Assembly: GCA_965221795.1 (NCBI GenBank)
Contig: OZ244914.1
Span: 3,534,001-3,598,000, forward strand
DNA from: VYFG01 sp965221795
Lineage (GTDB): Bacteria > Pseudomonadota > Gammaproteobacteria > Arenicellales > Poriferihabitantaceae
DNA length: 64,000 nt
Reading direction: 5' to 3'
The notes beneath the pieces are model-generated. The model was not told the DNA's origin. It made no database searches and saw only the letters and a list, made by a program, of their open reading frames with translations. Of this stretch, positions 44,429 through 54,600 are shown piece after piece. Each line of letters opens with the position of its first letter. Position 1 is the stretch's first letter. Made by a program: the position numbers and the translations under genes.

Positions 44429-44692
44429 ATGTTTGATTCCGCAAAGGATGCCATCAACTTGCGAAAGCACGGGCTGTCTCTTGCTTTCGGAAGCAAAATC
44501 TTCGAGGATCCCGAACACCTGATGGTTTCGACAATCCGCAAGCAGGACGGAGAGGAGCGCTACAAGGTCATCGGAATCGTGGGAGGGAAGTTGTATACGG
44601 GCGTATTTGCCTGGCGGGCAGATTCGCCAAGGTTCATATCCGTAAGGAGGAGCAATAGCAATGAAAAAAGAGCCTATCGCGTTGCCGGCTGA
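44429..44692 (+). CDS. brnT: BrnT-type toxin
   Basis: 87 residues with the BrnT pattern: FDSAKDAINLRKHGLSLAFG, then DPEHLMV, DGEERYKVIGIVGGKLYTGV and a terminal RFISVRRSNSNEKRAY with the basic catalytic cluster. BrnT is a RelE-fold ribonuclease. The N-terminus is a few residues shorter than usual because an in-frame stop lies 3 codons before the ATG. No frameshift is seen, so unlike HigB this toxin appears intact. It overlaps the antitoxin gene by 32 bp. Confidence 0.82.
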   Translation: MFDSAKDAINLRKHGLSLAFGSKIFEDPEHLMVSTIRKQDGEERYKVIGIVGGKLYTGVFAWRADSPRFISVRRSNSNEKRAYRVAG

Positions 44693-44939
44693 TCCTGATG
44701 ACCCGGAGGATTTCGACGCAACGCATGAAGATCTGGACCGGGCATGGAAATCCCGTCTGATCCGCAAGACGAGAACCGGATTGGGGCTGTCCCAGAAGGA
44801 GTTCGCCCGCCGCTTCCGCGTGCCGCTCGGTACGCTGCGGGACTGGGAACAGTCACGGTCAATGCCGCCGGAATTTGCCGTTGCCTACGTCAAGGTCATT
44901 GCCCGCTACCCGGACCTTGTGGCGGAAGAAGCTGCTTAA
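44661..44939 (+). CDS. XRE-type antitoxin of BrnT
   Basis: 92 residues. An acidic N-terminus (LPADPDDPEDFDATHEDLDR) is followed by a helix-turn-helix (RTGLGLSQKEFARRFRVPLG, TLRDWEQSRSMP). This is not the ribbon-helix-helix BrnA but the HTH partner often paired with BrnT-like toxins. Its start has an almost perfect Shine-Dalgarno AAGGAGG inside the toxin gene, so it can be translated well independently. It should bind the toxin through its N-terminus and repress the operon. Confidence 0.82.
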   Translation: MKKEPIALPADPDDPEDFDATHEDLDRAWKSRLIRKTRTGLGLSQKEFARRFRVPLGTLRDWEQSRSMPPEFAVAYVKVIARYPDLVAEEAA

Positions 44940-44952
44940 ACTGGAATCAGGG

Positions 44953-45060
44953 CTAGGAGGTCGAGGTCAGGATAAAGCCCAGTAAGACGATGGCCAAAAC
45001 GACAGAGCCTAGGACAAAACCGGCGATCCAATGTGCGCTTGACTTGTTGCTTCTGGTCAT
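44953..45060 (-). CDS. Small single-pass membrane protein (35 aa)
   Basis: From ATG 45060 the minus strand encodes 35 residues: a short polar start (MTRSNKSSAHW) and one hydrophobic helix (IAGFVLGSVVLAIVLLGFIL) ending in TSTS. Its topology is that of bacterial small membrane proteins. The ribosome-binding site is weak (GGTGG). It lies convergent to the BrnT/XRE pair. No family is known to me; it might also be chance. Confidence 0.35.
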   Translation of the reverse strand: MTRSNKSSAHWIAGFVLGSVVLAIVLLGFILTSTS

Positions 45061-45105
45061 GGTCGCCACCCGGTCTATCCAGAAACCAAGTCACATCAAT
45101 CTGGG

Positions 45106-45712
45106 TTGCCGGAAATTATTCAGCTGATTGTTGAAGAACAGCAAGCCAACATTTTTAGGGAACATCGCTTTGGACGGCCCACCGATAATGTTCATCCTCT
45201 GCCTGAGAGTATTCATCGGAAGGTCAGCCGCCTCTGGAGTGAGGGTGCTACCAATGTTGCGGAGAAACTACTGCGCCACTCCATACGACAGGTCGTCGAG
45301 AGAAGCCATCTGGCAATAGTGATCGTCAAACGGTACGATCGCCACCAAACTCCGCAACTCGTACTCATCCGCACCCTTGGTACGCACGGTACTACTGTGT
45401 TTGTGGATGAAGTAAGCCCATCTTGCATAAGCTTTTGCAAGGTTGATGGATGCCTTGTACGGCCGAGTCTCACTATCAGGCACCCGAGGACTATCTGACC
45501 ATCAATATCGTAAGTGCAGTGAGTGGATAACAGTGCGGCGGCATACTGGGGTTGCCAAGATTCAGCAGTTCTTTCTGAATCGAATCGATCGAATTCGGGA
45601 GGGTTCCTTTCAACAGCACTGGCCGCCCATGATTTTCCTGCATACCTAATACGATATAGCCGCCACCCAGATTACTGAGGTCATTGGTGAACGCGCAGAT
45701 ATAGTGCAGCAA
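45106..45712 (-). pseudogene. AlbA_2/RecG-like ATP-binding protein, decayed
   Basis: Joined minus-strand frames read LLHYICAFTNDLSNLGGGYI-like start, ENHGRPVLLKGTLPNSIDSI, QKELLNLGN, then TRPYKASINLAKAYARWAYF, IHKHSSTVRTKGADEYEL, PFDDHYCQMASLDDL and AMFPKNVGLLFFNNQLNNFR. This is the N-terminal half of a Schlafen-AlbA_2 domain protein, a putative DNA-binding ATPase group common in accessory regions. At least three frameshifts and loss of both ends make it a pseudogene. Confidence 0.75.
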
Positions 45713-46453
45713 ATCCTTCAGATTCCAACCAACCTTAAACTCAATACGCTAACTTTCGATTGTATGCTGCCGTAACAGGCTGTCGATATTAATGGGTAGA
45801 TTACGCTCATGACGGATTGCGCTTCATTATGACAACTTTCGAGAAGCGGTCGTAATTTCGTGTCAGTCGCGCCGGCGCAGGTTCACCTGTGAGGACCTGG
45901 TCAACAAGCTTTCTAGCGAATACATCCTTGAGGGTCGACTATTGCGGGACGCCTCATTCTACATAATTCTCTTCGCATGACCGATTCATTCGAATAGATG
46001 CACTGCCTCCAATCCCATAAACACGCTCTGCTGCCAGAAAATCGGTTCTGGCTTCCCCATTTTTTGGGCTCTCCAGATGATGTGTACCGGCCATCCCTGA
46101 GTGGTTAATCTGGTTTATGTAGATTTCGCGTTTCCAGTTCCATGTGACCTCCCCCTTCGTCGTTCGCTGCGATTTATCATCTTCTCCGAACTCTACCGGA
46201 TTCCATACCCAGCCAGGCTGAGGGCGGACCACATCACTTGGCGACCTGGATGATCTCTATACTGGAACACTTGTAGTCGACATCACGAATTGTTCATAGA
46301 GCTTGATCTCACTCCTTATCATGCATGCCCCGATCATGTGACCGACCCAGAGATCATCGCCAATTTCCTTTGGGATATATGACCAGATACTTCTATAATG
46401 CCGTCCATCTTTTCCGCCCCACTTGCCCCAACAAACTCGTGAGGACACAGAAC
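45713..46453. other. Stretch without supported gene
   Basis: Short frames occur (minus 45954-46232, encoding QPGWVWNPVEFGEDDKSQ), and a plus frame near 45835-45950 reads YDNFREAVVI and FTCEDLVNKLSSEYILEGRL. None matches a family I can name. The region is probably eroded coding DNA. The promoter of the dehydrogenase-azlCD operon should lie in its last 150 bp. Confidence 0.4.
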
Positions 46454-47416
46454 ATGACATGCGTGGGATTCATTGGTCTAGGGAATGTCGGTGGAAAGCT
46501 AGCCGATAGCCTGCTTCGCAATGATATCCCGCTCATAGTACGAGACCTAAATCAGAAAGCAGCAGAGTCTTTACTCAAGCGGGGTGCCAAATGGGGGGAA
46601 AGTCCGAAAGTGATGGCGCAAAGAGCCGACATTCTGATTACCTGTCTGCCCTCCCCGGTAGCTAGCGCAGAAGTGCTGGAGGCAGAAAATGGGATTCTGG
46701 CCGGACTCGAAAATGGCAAGATATGGGCGGAAATGAGTACGACAGACCATGCCGAGGTATTACGACTCGGTGAAAAAGTCCGTGCGGTGGGGGCTGATCC
46801 CGTGGACTGTCCGGTATCCGGTGGGTGTCATCGGGCGGCAACGGGAAATATCGCCATTTTTGCTGGATGTGAGCGGACCGTGTTTGAGCGCATGCTACCG
46901 ATTCTCACCATCATGGGGCGACGTATTCTCCATACTGGTGAATTGGGCTCAGCATCCATTCTCAAAGTAGTTACCAACTACCTTGCTACAGCAAATCTGG
47001 TCAGCTTATGTGAAGCGCTGGTCGTATCAAAAATGACCGGTATGGACCTGAACACCACGTATGATGCCATCCGGATTTCCTCGGGCAATTCCTTCGTTCA
47101 TGAGACCGAAAGCCAGGTCATTCTGAACGGCAGTCGCGATATCAATTTCACCATGGATTTGGTCAGAAAGGACATCGGCCTATTTCATAATTTGGCCAAA
47201 TCCGCAGGCATCGAACTGGAATTGGCTCCACTGTTGGTGTCGATCTTCAACGATGGGGAAAATCGTTATGGGGCACGGGAACTGTCTCCCAACATCATCC
47301 GCCGTCTTGAAGAACAAACGGGAATCAAGATCCTTGCTCCCGGATTTCCGGCGGAAATCGTGGATCATGAACCGGAGGTGTCCGGCTATGAAATTACGTC
47401 CGGGGTGGCCAAGTGA
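46454..47416 (+). CDS. NAD(P)-dependent oxidoreductase, 3-hydroxyisobutyrate dehydrogenase family
   Basis: 320 residues. It has the Rossmann start VGFIGLGNVGGKLADSLL, substrate motif DCPVSGGCHRAATGNIAIFA (about 119-138) and the catalytic lysine helix KVVTNYLATANLVSLCEAL (Lys near 174), all typical of beta-hydroxyacid dehydrogenases. Substrate candidates are 3-hydroxyisobutyrate or similar short hydroxyacids. ATG 46454 matches the family; upstream codons are weak. Its GTGA junction with azlC couples translation, linking it to amino-acid export. Confidence 0.86.
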   Translation: MTCVGFIGLGNVGGKLADSLLRNDIPLIVRDLNQKAAESLLKRGAKWGESPKVMAQRADILITCLPSPVASAEVLEAENGILAGLENGKIWAEMSTTDHAEVLRLGEKVRAVGADPVDCPVSGGCHRAATGNIAIFAGCERTVFERMLPILTIMGRRILHTGELGSASILKVVTNYLATANLVSLCEALVVSKMTGMDLNTTYDAIRISSGNSFVHETESQVILNGSRDINFTMDLVRKDIGLFHNLAKSAGIELELAPLLVSIFNDGENRYGARELSPNIIRRLEEQTGIKILAPGFPAEIVDHEPEVSGYEITSGVAK

Positions 47417-48117
47417 TCCGCTCCCGGAAAGAAGCCGATCGGTTAGCCGCACGGGATGCCTTTGGATTTCCCGCTATCATGTTGCTGGCCAGCATGGCAG
47501 GGTTCGGTTCCCTGGCCAAGGAGAGCGGACTGAGTCTTGGCATGGCTCTCGGTATTACGACCGGGGTCTGGGGGCTGCCGGGTCAGTTGGCATTAGCAGA
47601 AATGCATGCCGCCGGAGTGCCAGCATTGCTGATCATTCTCGCTTCCTCACTTGCCAATGCCCGCTTTTTTCCAATGGCCGTCTCCTTCATTCCACTTATG
47701 CGGACTGGAATGCGGCATTATGGTTGGATGTATGTCCTGGTCCAATTTCTTTCGATCAATACCTGGGCAGCGGGCTTGCGACGTTTTCCCGAAATGACCC
47801 TATCCCTGAGGCCTCGATATTACCTGGGCTTTGCTGTCATCTGCATGACCGCCGGACTCTTGGGCACAGCATTGGGATTTTATGGAGTCAATGCCATGCC
47901 CTATCCGGCAGCTCTGGGGTTGATCTTTCTCAATCCACTGTTTTTTGCAGTGCTGCTGGCTGGCACTACGCCAGGACCCGCCACCAGTGCGATGCTTATC
48001 GGTGTTCCACTGGGACCTGTTTTTCACTGGCTGTCTCCTGATTGGGGATTGCTTGCCACAGGGTTGATTGGCGGTACACTGGCATTCTGGTTCCAATCGC
48101 ATCGTACTAACAGATGA
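47413..48117 (+). CDS. azlC: AzlC family branched-chain amino-acid exporter, large subunit
   Basis: 234 residues with about seven hydrophobic helices. The start RDAFGFPAIMLLASMAGFGS and the segment GITTGVWGLPGQLALAEMHA are AzlC-like. NARFFPMAVSFIPLMR is the typical loop. It pairs with AzlD to export branched-chain amino acids or analogues. The GTG start at 47413 overlaps the stop of the dehydrogenase gene. Confidence 0.88.
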   Translation: MIRSRKEADRLAARDAFGFPAIMLLASMAGFGSLAKESGLSLGMALGITTGVWGLPGQLALAEMHAAGVPALLIILASSLANARFFPMAVSFIPLMRTGMRHYGWMYVLVQFLSINTWAAGLRRFPEMTLSLRPRYYLGFAVICMTAGLLGTALGFYGVNAMPYPAALGLIFLNPLFFAVLLAGTTPGPATSAMLIGVPLGPVFHWLSPDWGLLATGLIGGTLAFWFQSHRTNR

Positions 48118-48443
48118 GCGAAGATGGTGCGCTCTGGTTGGTGGTGCTGGGTGCCATTCTGGCCACTTATTTCTGGCGTTTTCTGGGCACATTACTTGCA
48201 CGTAAAATTTCTTCGGAAAGTATTTTTTTTCAATGGATTACTTGTGTTTCTTACGCTATGTTAGCAGGTCTGATCGCGCGTATGATCTTCTTGCCGGTGG
48301 GACCACTGATTGATGTCTCTCTTTGGATTCGTTTGGCTGGCACTGTCATTGGCCTGGCCGTTTTCTTTTTTCTGGGACGACAAGTGTTGACCAGCGTCGG
48401 AGCCGGGCTAGTAGTGTTCATGACTTTAGTGGCCTACACCTGA
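48114..48443 (+). CDS. azlD: AzlD family exporter, small subunit
   Basis: 109 residues, four hydrophobic helices, including ILATYFWRFLGTLLARKI and LIARMIFLPVGPL. It starts in an ATGA overlap with azlC. The AzlCD pair forms one exporter. No terminator was recognised after it; the 458 bp to the next gene contain nothing else supported. Confidence 0.88.
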   Translation: MSEDGALWLVVLGAILATYFWRFLGTLLARKISSESIFFQWITCVSYAMLAGLIARMIFLPVGPLIDVSLWIRLAGTVIGLAVFFFLGRQVLTSVGAGLVVFMTLVAYT

Positions 48444-48901
48444 TTACCCAAAGAATATCCAGAAAGCAATTGGCAACGAATGGTATAGGAGCCTCGTATC
48501 AGGACTTGAGTGCACGGCGACGAGTGTTTCATTAACCCATTGACCGAACCGGTAGTCGACCTAAATCTCTTATTACGGTCCTTTCGGATATATTGCTCCG
48601 GGCATTGAGAAGAACATGATGAACCAGCAAATCGCATATTATGGAAGTTGATTGCTCAGGCACTATGGCGAGAAAGGGTCACGTACCGAGAGACATGACC
48701 ACACGAATATGTGGTCATCAACTGCGATGTCCAAAAGGCACCCCCGACCGCTTTTTGCGAATGGATACAAGGCAGTAAGCGTGGTTTAAAAATCGCCGAG
48801 GTAGTGTCAGCAGGATTCAAGGATCAAAGTAGATGTTATGTCCCTTAAATGTCATTTAATGGTTGATATTGTCTCTAAACCGTACTATTGTGGGTTAAGA
48901 G

Positions 48902-50293
48902 ATGATTTTAAAGACTCTTATGGGACAAAACAGAACGAAGCAAATGGCGGAGATTGTGGATCTTCTGGGCAAGAACCGAGCGGGGCTTTCGCGCAGTCAG
49001 ATTTCCAAAAACCTATCGTTTTCTATAAATAACAAAACGTTACAAAGAAGGCTATCCGCACTTGCAGAAGAAGAAAAGATAGTAAAGACCGGTAGCAGAA
49101 AGGCGACGAAATACTCTCCTGCCGGGATTTTTCAGCAGGAAATTAAAGGACAGAGAAGCCAGGAAGAAGGTCAGATATTTAGCCCGGAAAGCAGGAGTAT
49201 TCTTAAATTCCTGGAATCGCCACTTCATACTCGTGAAAAAGTGTCCTATAAAAGGGGGTTTGTCGAAGATTACGTTCCTAATGAGACAACGTATGTCCCT
49301 AAGGAACGACGAGAGGCATTATTCAAAGAAGGGAGGCGGTTTGACGAAGCTTTAGCTGCAGGAACCTACGCACGGCAAATCTGTCAGCACCTGCTGATTG
49401 ATCTTTCCTACAACTCCAGTCGATTGGAAGGCAATACCTATTCAAAACTGGATACTCAAAAACTGGTAGAGGAAGGCATCAGTGCGGAAGGCAAAGTTCA
49501 CGAAGACACCGTCATGATCATGAATCATAAGGAAGCCATATTATTCCTTGTGGAGAACGCGCAGGAAATCGCGCTGAATGGCTTCACAGTATTCAATCTC
49601 CACAATTTACTGTCACAAGACCTGCTCCCGAACCCGGATGCCTGCGGCAACATTCGCACGATAGAAGTTGCGGTTGGGAAGTCCACCTACAAGCCTATGG
49701 GCAATCCACATGCGCTGAAAGAACTATTCGAACTCATTTTGCTGAAAGCCAGAAAGGTCGAAGACCCATTTGAACAAAGCTTCTTTTTATTGATTCACCT
49801 GTCTTATCTACAGGCGTTCGAGGACGCCAACAAGCGCACTTCGAGGTTGAGTTGCAATATTCCGTTTATCCAGCAGAATTTGTGCCCTCTGAGTTTTACT
49901 GACGTGCCACGTGATGATTACACCGCTGCGTTACTGGCAATCTATGAGAAGAATGCCATTCAGCCCATGCTGGATCTATTTTGCTGGGCTCATGTTCGCT
50001 CATGCAAACAATATGGCGTCGTAAAACAATCGCTGGGGGAAATCGATGCCTTCCATATTCAGTACCGCCAGCAACGAAAAGAAGTGATGGGTCTTGTGAT
50101 TCGAGACGGATTACACGGCGAAGCCATCGAAAAGCATATCACAGAATATTGCGCCGAGAGGGATATAACAGATGTCGATAAATTTACGGCAATGACCCTC
50201 GCTGACCTAAGCAGCCTACATGCAGGAGCGATAGTCGGACTCGGTATTTCCACAGCACAATTCAATGCCTGGTCAGACGCCAGGCCAAAGTAA
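48902..50293 (+). CDS. Winged-helix Fic-fold protein without catalytic His, second copy
   Basis: A 463-residue paralogue of the protein at 10390. The N-terminal winged helix is at about 14-75. The inhibitory motif is SSRLEGN (172-178). The Fic loop reads QAFEDANKR (304-312), again with Gln in place of the catalytic His and Ala in place of the central Gly. Upstream in both copies a His precedes the loop by five residues (HLSYLQAF here, HIPYLQAF there). The C-terminus has a second predicted winged helix. ATG 48902 or 48923 may be the start. It converges on the restriction operon. Confidence 0.8.
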   Translation: MILKTLMGQNRTKQMAEIVDLLGKNRAGLSRSQISKNLSFSINNKTLQRRLSALAEEEKIVKTGSRKATKYSPAGIFQQEIKGQRSQEEGQIFSPESRSILKFLESPLHTREKVSYKRGFVEDYVPNETTYVPKERREALFKEGRRFDEALAAGTYARQICQHLLIDLSYNSSRLEGNTYSKLDTQKLVEEGISAEGKVHEDTVMIMNHKEAILFLVENAQEIALNGFTVFNLHNLLSQDLLPNPDACGNIRTIEVAVGKSTYKPMGNPHALKELFELILLKARKVEDPFEQSFFLLIHLSYLQAFEDANKRTSRLSCNIPFIQQNLCPLSFTDVPRDDYTAALLAIYEKNAIQPMLDLFCWAHVRSCKQYGVVKQSLGEIDAFHIQYRQQRKEVMGLVIRDGLHGEAIEKHITEYCAERDITDVDKFTAMTLADLSSLHAGAIVGLGISTAQFNAWSDARPK

Positions 50294-50584
50294 TCCAACG
50301 CATTGAACCCACAATTCGCGCTAAAACCTGCCTGCCCAGTGATTGAGAGTACTTTTCGGCCCACCGCCATGGGCTCTTCCTTCGATTTCATGATGTCTTC
50401 GGGGGATTGAAAGTTATGGCCACATTTCTTCTCAATCGCGACTTGGCCCAATACTTCATATGGTTGATTTCCCGACGCTATTTCCACCAATTATTTCTGT
50501 GTGATGAGAAAAGAGAATTTTACTTCCGAATAGAAACACGATTGCAATACCAACTATCTGGGATGAATTCAGGGGCTTTAGAGA
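50294..50584. other. Convergent intergenic region
   Basis: No supported gene between the Fic-type gene and the last gene of the restriction operon. A minus-strand frame beginning near 50490 (MVEIASGNQPYEVLGQVAIE) continues into the Fic gene antisense. Its first 70 residues look protein-like, but no family was recognised. Confidence 0.35.
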
Positions 50585-51583
50585 TCATTCCGCAGGACCT
50601 TCAGATCTCAAAATCTCAATCGGGTCTGACAATCGTACATGTTCCTGATCTTCGGCAAGAATTCGGCAAATATCTGCCGATTGGATTTCGCCAGGCAAGG
50701 CGGCAGCGACTTTTCGAAAGACGGATATCGGGTCAACAGGTGGCAATATTGAGGCAAGTTCCTTGCCGAGGCGAGTGAGACCAATGACCGATAGTTTCAC
50801 CTCATTACCGAGGCGTATCCGGAGACAGAGGTGGCCTTCGAACAGTGCGGCAAATCCATCCGGATCCGGTTTGAAAATATAAGCAATCCCCCCAACTGGT
50901 TCGATATGGTGAAGCAACCCGACTTCCTGAAGAAAATTCAGTCTTACCAACTGGCTCCCTCTGAAATTCTCCGGCGGAAGGATGTACTTCCCTGAAAACC
51001 GGAATTCAACTGCTTCCTGAAACCAGGAAGCCATTTGCTGATCCAGTTCTGCCAGAACCCGAAGCGTCATGAGCGAAAAGGATTTGGGGTGTCGAATCTC
51101 ACCAGCAAGGACCCTGGCCCAGAGATCACGAACCGCATCGGAACTGGCTTTTTTCGCATATCCATCGAAGTAATTCAGCCAATCCGGGTCTACCTCGTCC
51201 GGACCAGACTCGGATTCCGGTTCGCTTTCCGAGTCCGGGGAGATCAGGTGGTCAATCGCACGTTGGACGACGTACTGCTTATTTGCGAGAGCCTGAATTT
51301 TCGGTGCCAGTAGCCCATTTACCAACTTCGCGGTACTTTCAGTGCTGCCAATGATGGTTTCGATTTCGGCTGAAAAATGGTCAATGAGATGAGTTTCCAG
51401 TCGACCCTGGGCACGGATTCGACTGGCGCAAGCTTCCAACTTTGCCGCTGGCACATCCATTACAGAACCCATCAACCGATCGACAGCAGCGATTGCCCGG
51501 GACTTCGTTTTAATCGTGAGGCCAGTTTCCGTTATTCGCCCCTCAAGGCGTACCTCGTTGGAGAGAGAATCTCTTTCATTCAT
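50585..51583 (-). CDS. DUF2806 domain protein at end of restriction operon
   Basis: 332 residues from ATG 51583. The protein is mostly helical and soluble. WLNYFDGYAKKASSDAVRDL and WARVLAGEIRHPKSFSLMTL in the middle and a C-terminal domain identify DUF2806. An acidic linker DSESEPESESGPDEVDPDW (about 122-140) separates an N-terminal helical part from the core. Its function is unknown. It starts 46 bp after hsdR on the same strand and no promoter is obvious, so it seems to belong to the restriction operon. Confidence 0.72.
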   Translation of the reverse strand: MNERDSLSNEVRLEGRITETGLTIKTKSRAIAAVDRLMGSVMDVPAAKLEACASRIRAQGRLETHLIDHFSAEIETIIGSTESTAKLVNGLLAPKIQALANKQYVVQRAIDHLISPDSESEPESESGPDEVDPDWLNYFDGYAKKASSDAVRDLWARVLAGEIRHPKSFSLMTLRVLAELDQQMASWFQEAVEFRFSGKYILPPENFRGSQLVRLNFLQEVGLLHHIEPVGGIAYIFKPDPDGFAALFEGHLCLRIRLGNEVKLSVIGLTRLGKELASILPPVDPISVFRKVAAALPGEIQSADICRILAEDQEHVRLSDPIEILRSEGPAE

Positions 51584-51629
51584 GGATATACGGGTTCTCT
51601 GACCGGGGCCGCTTTTCGTTCTGTCTCCA

Positions 51630-54600
51630 TCAGACAACCCACTCCGCAGACAACGCCTCGGCCTGTTCCAGCACAGTGCGGGTCGCTTGCTCCTGCTTGT
51701 CCGGTGGATAGCCATACTGACGCAGGATGCGTTTGACCAGGCGACGGAGATGGGCGCGGACATTTTCCCGCAGGGTCCAGTCGATGGTGACATTGTTCCG
51801 TACGGTGATGACAAGTGCCCGGGCAATCTCCCGGAGTGTGTCGTCGCCCAGCACCTCGACCGCACTGTCGCTGGTTTCCAGAGCATCATAGAAGGCCAGT
51901 TCATCCTCGTTCAGCCCGAGGGCCTCACCGCGGGCATCGGCCTCCCGGAGTTCCCGGGCAAGCTGGATAAGTTCTTCAATCACCTGAACAGCCTCGACGG
52001 CACGGTTCTGATAGCGTCGCAGGGACTGTTCCAGCATCTCGGCAAATGACCGCGCCTGCATCACATTTCTGCGCCGACGAACAGCAACCTCACCCTTGAG
52101 CAGCTTCTGTAGCAAATCCACCGCCAGGTTACGATGCTTCATGCCCTGGACCTGTTCCAGAAACGGCTCCGACAGAATGGAAAGGTCGGGTTTCTGCAGT
52201 CCCGCCGCCGTGAAAATGTCCACGATCTCCTCGGAAGCCACCGCCCGGGACACCAATTGCCGCAGGGCAAAATCCAGTTCCTCATCCGACCGAGTCTCCC
52301 CGGCGGCTCGCTTGGCCAGCACCGACTGGACCGCTTGATAGAACGCCACATCATCACGGATGCGGATCGCCTCTTCGTGGGGTACGGCCAGGGCAAAGGC
52401 CCGAGTCAGCTCCCGTACCGCCTGTATGACGCGTTCCTTGCCGTTTTCCTGAGACAAAATGTGTTCCTGGGCGGCTGGCAGCAGGCTGACGCGCGCCGAA
52501 GCCGTACCGTGCGTCCAGGCCGAATGGTCAAAGCCATGAAACAGCCCCTGGCAGATGTCATACTTTTCCTGCATCAGCGTTACCGCCTTCGACTGGTCCA
52601 GCGCGGTGTCTCCACTGCCGCCGCTCCGGGTATAGGTCGAAAGAGCCTGCTCCAGTTCGTTGGACAGGCCGAGATGGTCCACCACCAACCCGCCGGGCTT
52701 GTCCCGGAACACCCGATTGACCCGGGCGATGGCCTGCATGAGACCATGACCTCGCATCGGTTTGTCGACATACATGGTGTGCAGGCTGGGGGCATCGAAA
52801 CCGGTGAGCCACATGTCCCGCACCAATACGATCCGGAATGGATCGTCCGCATCCCGAAAACGCTTCGCCAGTGCTTCCCGCCGTGACTTGCTTCGAATGT
52901 GGGGCTGCCATTCCGGAGGGTCGGATGCACTGCCAGTCATCACCACCTTCATCTGGATCCTGGTATCTTCTCCATTGGCTTCCTCTTCCGGATGAACCCA
53001 GCCCGGGCGGAGCCGGGCCAACTCCCGGTACAGATCAATACAGATGCGCCGACTCATGCAAACGACCATGGCCTTACCGTCCATGGCTTCCCGGCGGCAT
53101 TCGTAATGCGTCACAATATCTGCCGCCACGAGGGCCAGCCGCCGGGCCGAGCCCACAATGGCTTCCAGCTGTGCCCATCGGCTCTTGAGCTTTTCCTTGC
53201 GGCCCGGCTCCTCGCCTTCGGTGACCTCTTCAAAACCCAGATCGATATCCGGCCTCTCGTCCTGGTCCAGCGACAATCTAGCGAGCCGACTCTCATAGTA
53301 GATCGGGACCGTGGCCCCATCCTCCACGGCACGCTGGATGTCATAGATGCTGATGTAGTCGCCGAACACGGCGCGGGTATTCGCGTCCTCCAGTTCGATC
53401 GGCGTACCGGTAAAGCCGATGAACGAAGCATTGGGCAAGGCATCCCGCATATGACGGGCGTATCCATCGAGGAAGTCGTATTGGCTACGGTGGGCTTCAT
53501 CGGCAATGACCACAAGGTTGCGCCGGTCCGACAGCTGCGGGTGCCGGTCCCCTTTCTCCTCGGGAAAGAACTTCTGGATGGTGGTGAAGATCACCCCCCC
53601 TTGCCGGACCCGGAGCCGGTCTCGCAGATCTGCCCGGCTGGTCGCCTGTACCGGCGGTTGCCGGAGCAGGTCCTGGCACCGGGAGAAGGTCGTGAACAGC
53701 TGGTCATCGAGATCGTTGCGGTCCGTGAGCACCACCACCGTCGGATTGTCCATCGCGGGCTCCCGAATGATCCGCCCGGCATAAAAGGCCATGGTGAGGC
53801 TTTTCCCGGAACCCTGGGTATGCCATACCACTCCGATGCGCCGGTCTCCCAACTTCCCTCCAGGTCGGTGGTGGGCATGGTCCTCAGGATGGCGAGAGGC
53901 ATCTTCCCCGGGTTGCCCGCGACCCCCGGAGTTCTGCAACCATTCGGCGGCACGGGCCGTTTCGGCCACGGCGGTCCGAACGGCATGGAACTGGTGATAC
54001 CCGGCTATCTTCTTGACCAGCACTCCACTGCCGTCTTCCTCGAATACCAGGAAATCCCGCAGCAGATCCAGCAAGCGGCCCGGGTTGCATACGCCTTCCA
54101 GCATGACCTGCAATTCGGGCAGGGACGGGTCCGCCAGAGATTCGCCGTCGATGGTTCGCCAGCGCCTGAACCACTCCCAGCCGGCGGTCAGGGTACCGAT
54201 CTTCGCCTCGGTACCATCGGATGCGATCAGAAACCCGTTCCTTGAGAACAGTGTCGGCAGTTCCGTTCGGTAGGTCTGGAACTGTTGCCAGGCAGACCGG
54301 ACGGTCGCATCCTCGTCGGCTGGATTCTTGAGTTCGATCAACCCCAGGGGCAGGCCGTTGACGAACAGGACAATATCCGGACGACGCTCATCCCGATTCT
54401 CGACCACAGTGAACTGGTTGACCGCCAGCCAGTCATTGCAGACAGGGTCTTCGAAGTCGACCACCTCGACCTGTCTGCCGCGAATGGTGCCCTCGGCATC
54501 CCGGTATTCCACCGTCACCCCGTTGACCAGCATCCGGTGAAAGGCCCGATTGCGGATTTCCAGCGTGGTGCCTTCGAGTCGGGTCAGCTTGCGCCAGGCA

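Noticed and set aside
45106..45498. Plus-strand frame opposite the AlbA_2 remnant
   Set aside because: The minus strand gives clear AlbA_2/RecG-like blocks, so the plus frame is a shadow.
52899..54245. 448-codon plus-strand open frame
   Set aside because: Exactly antisense to hsdR, whose nuclease and helicase motifs are complete. The plus frame has no family features.
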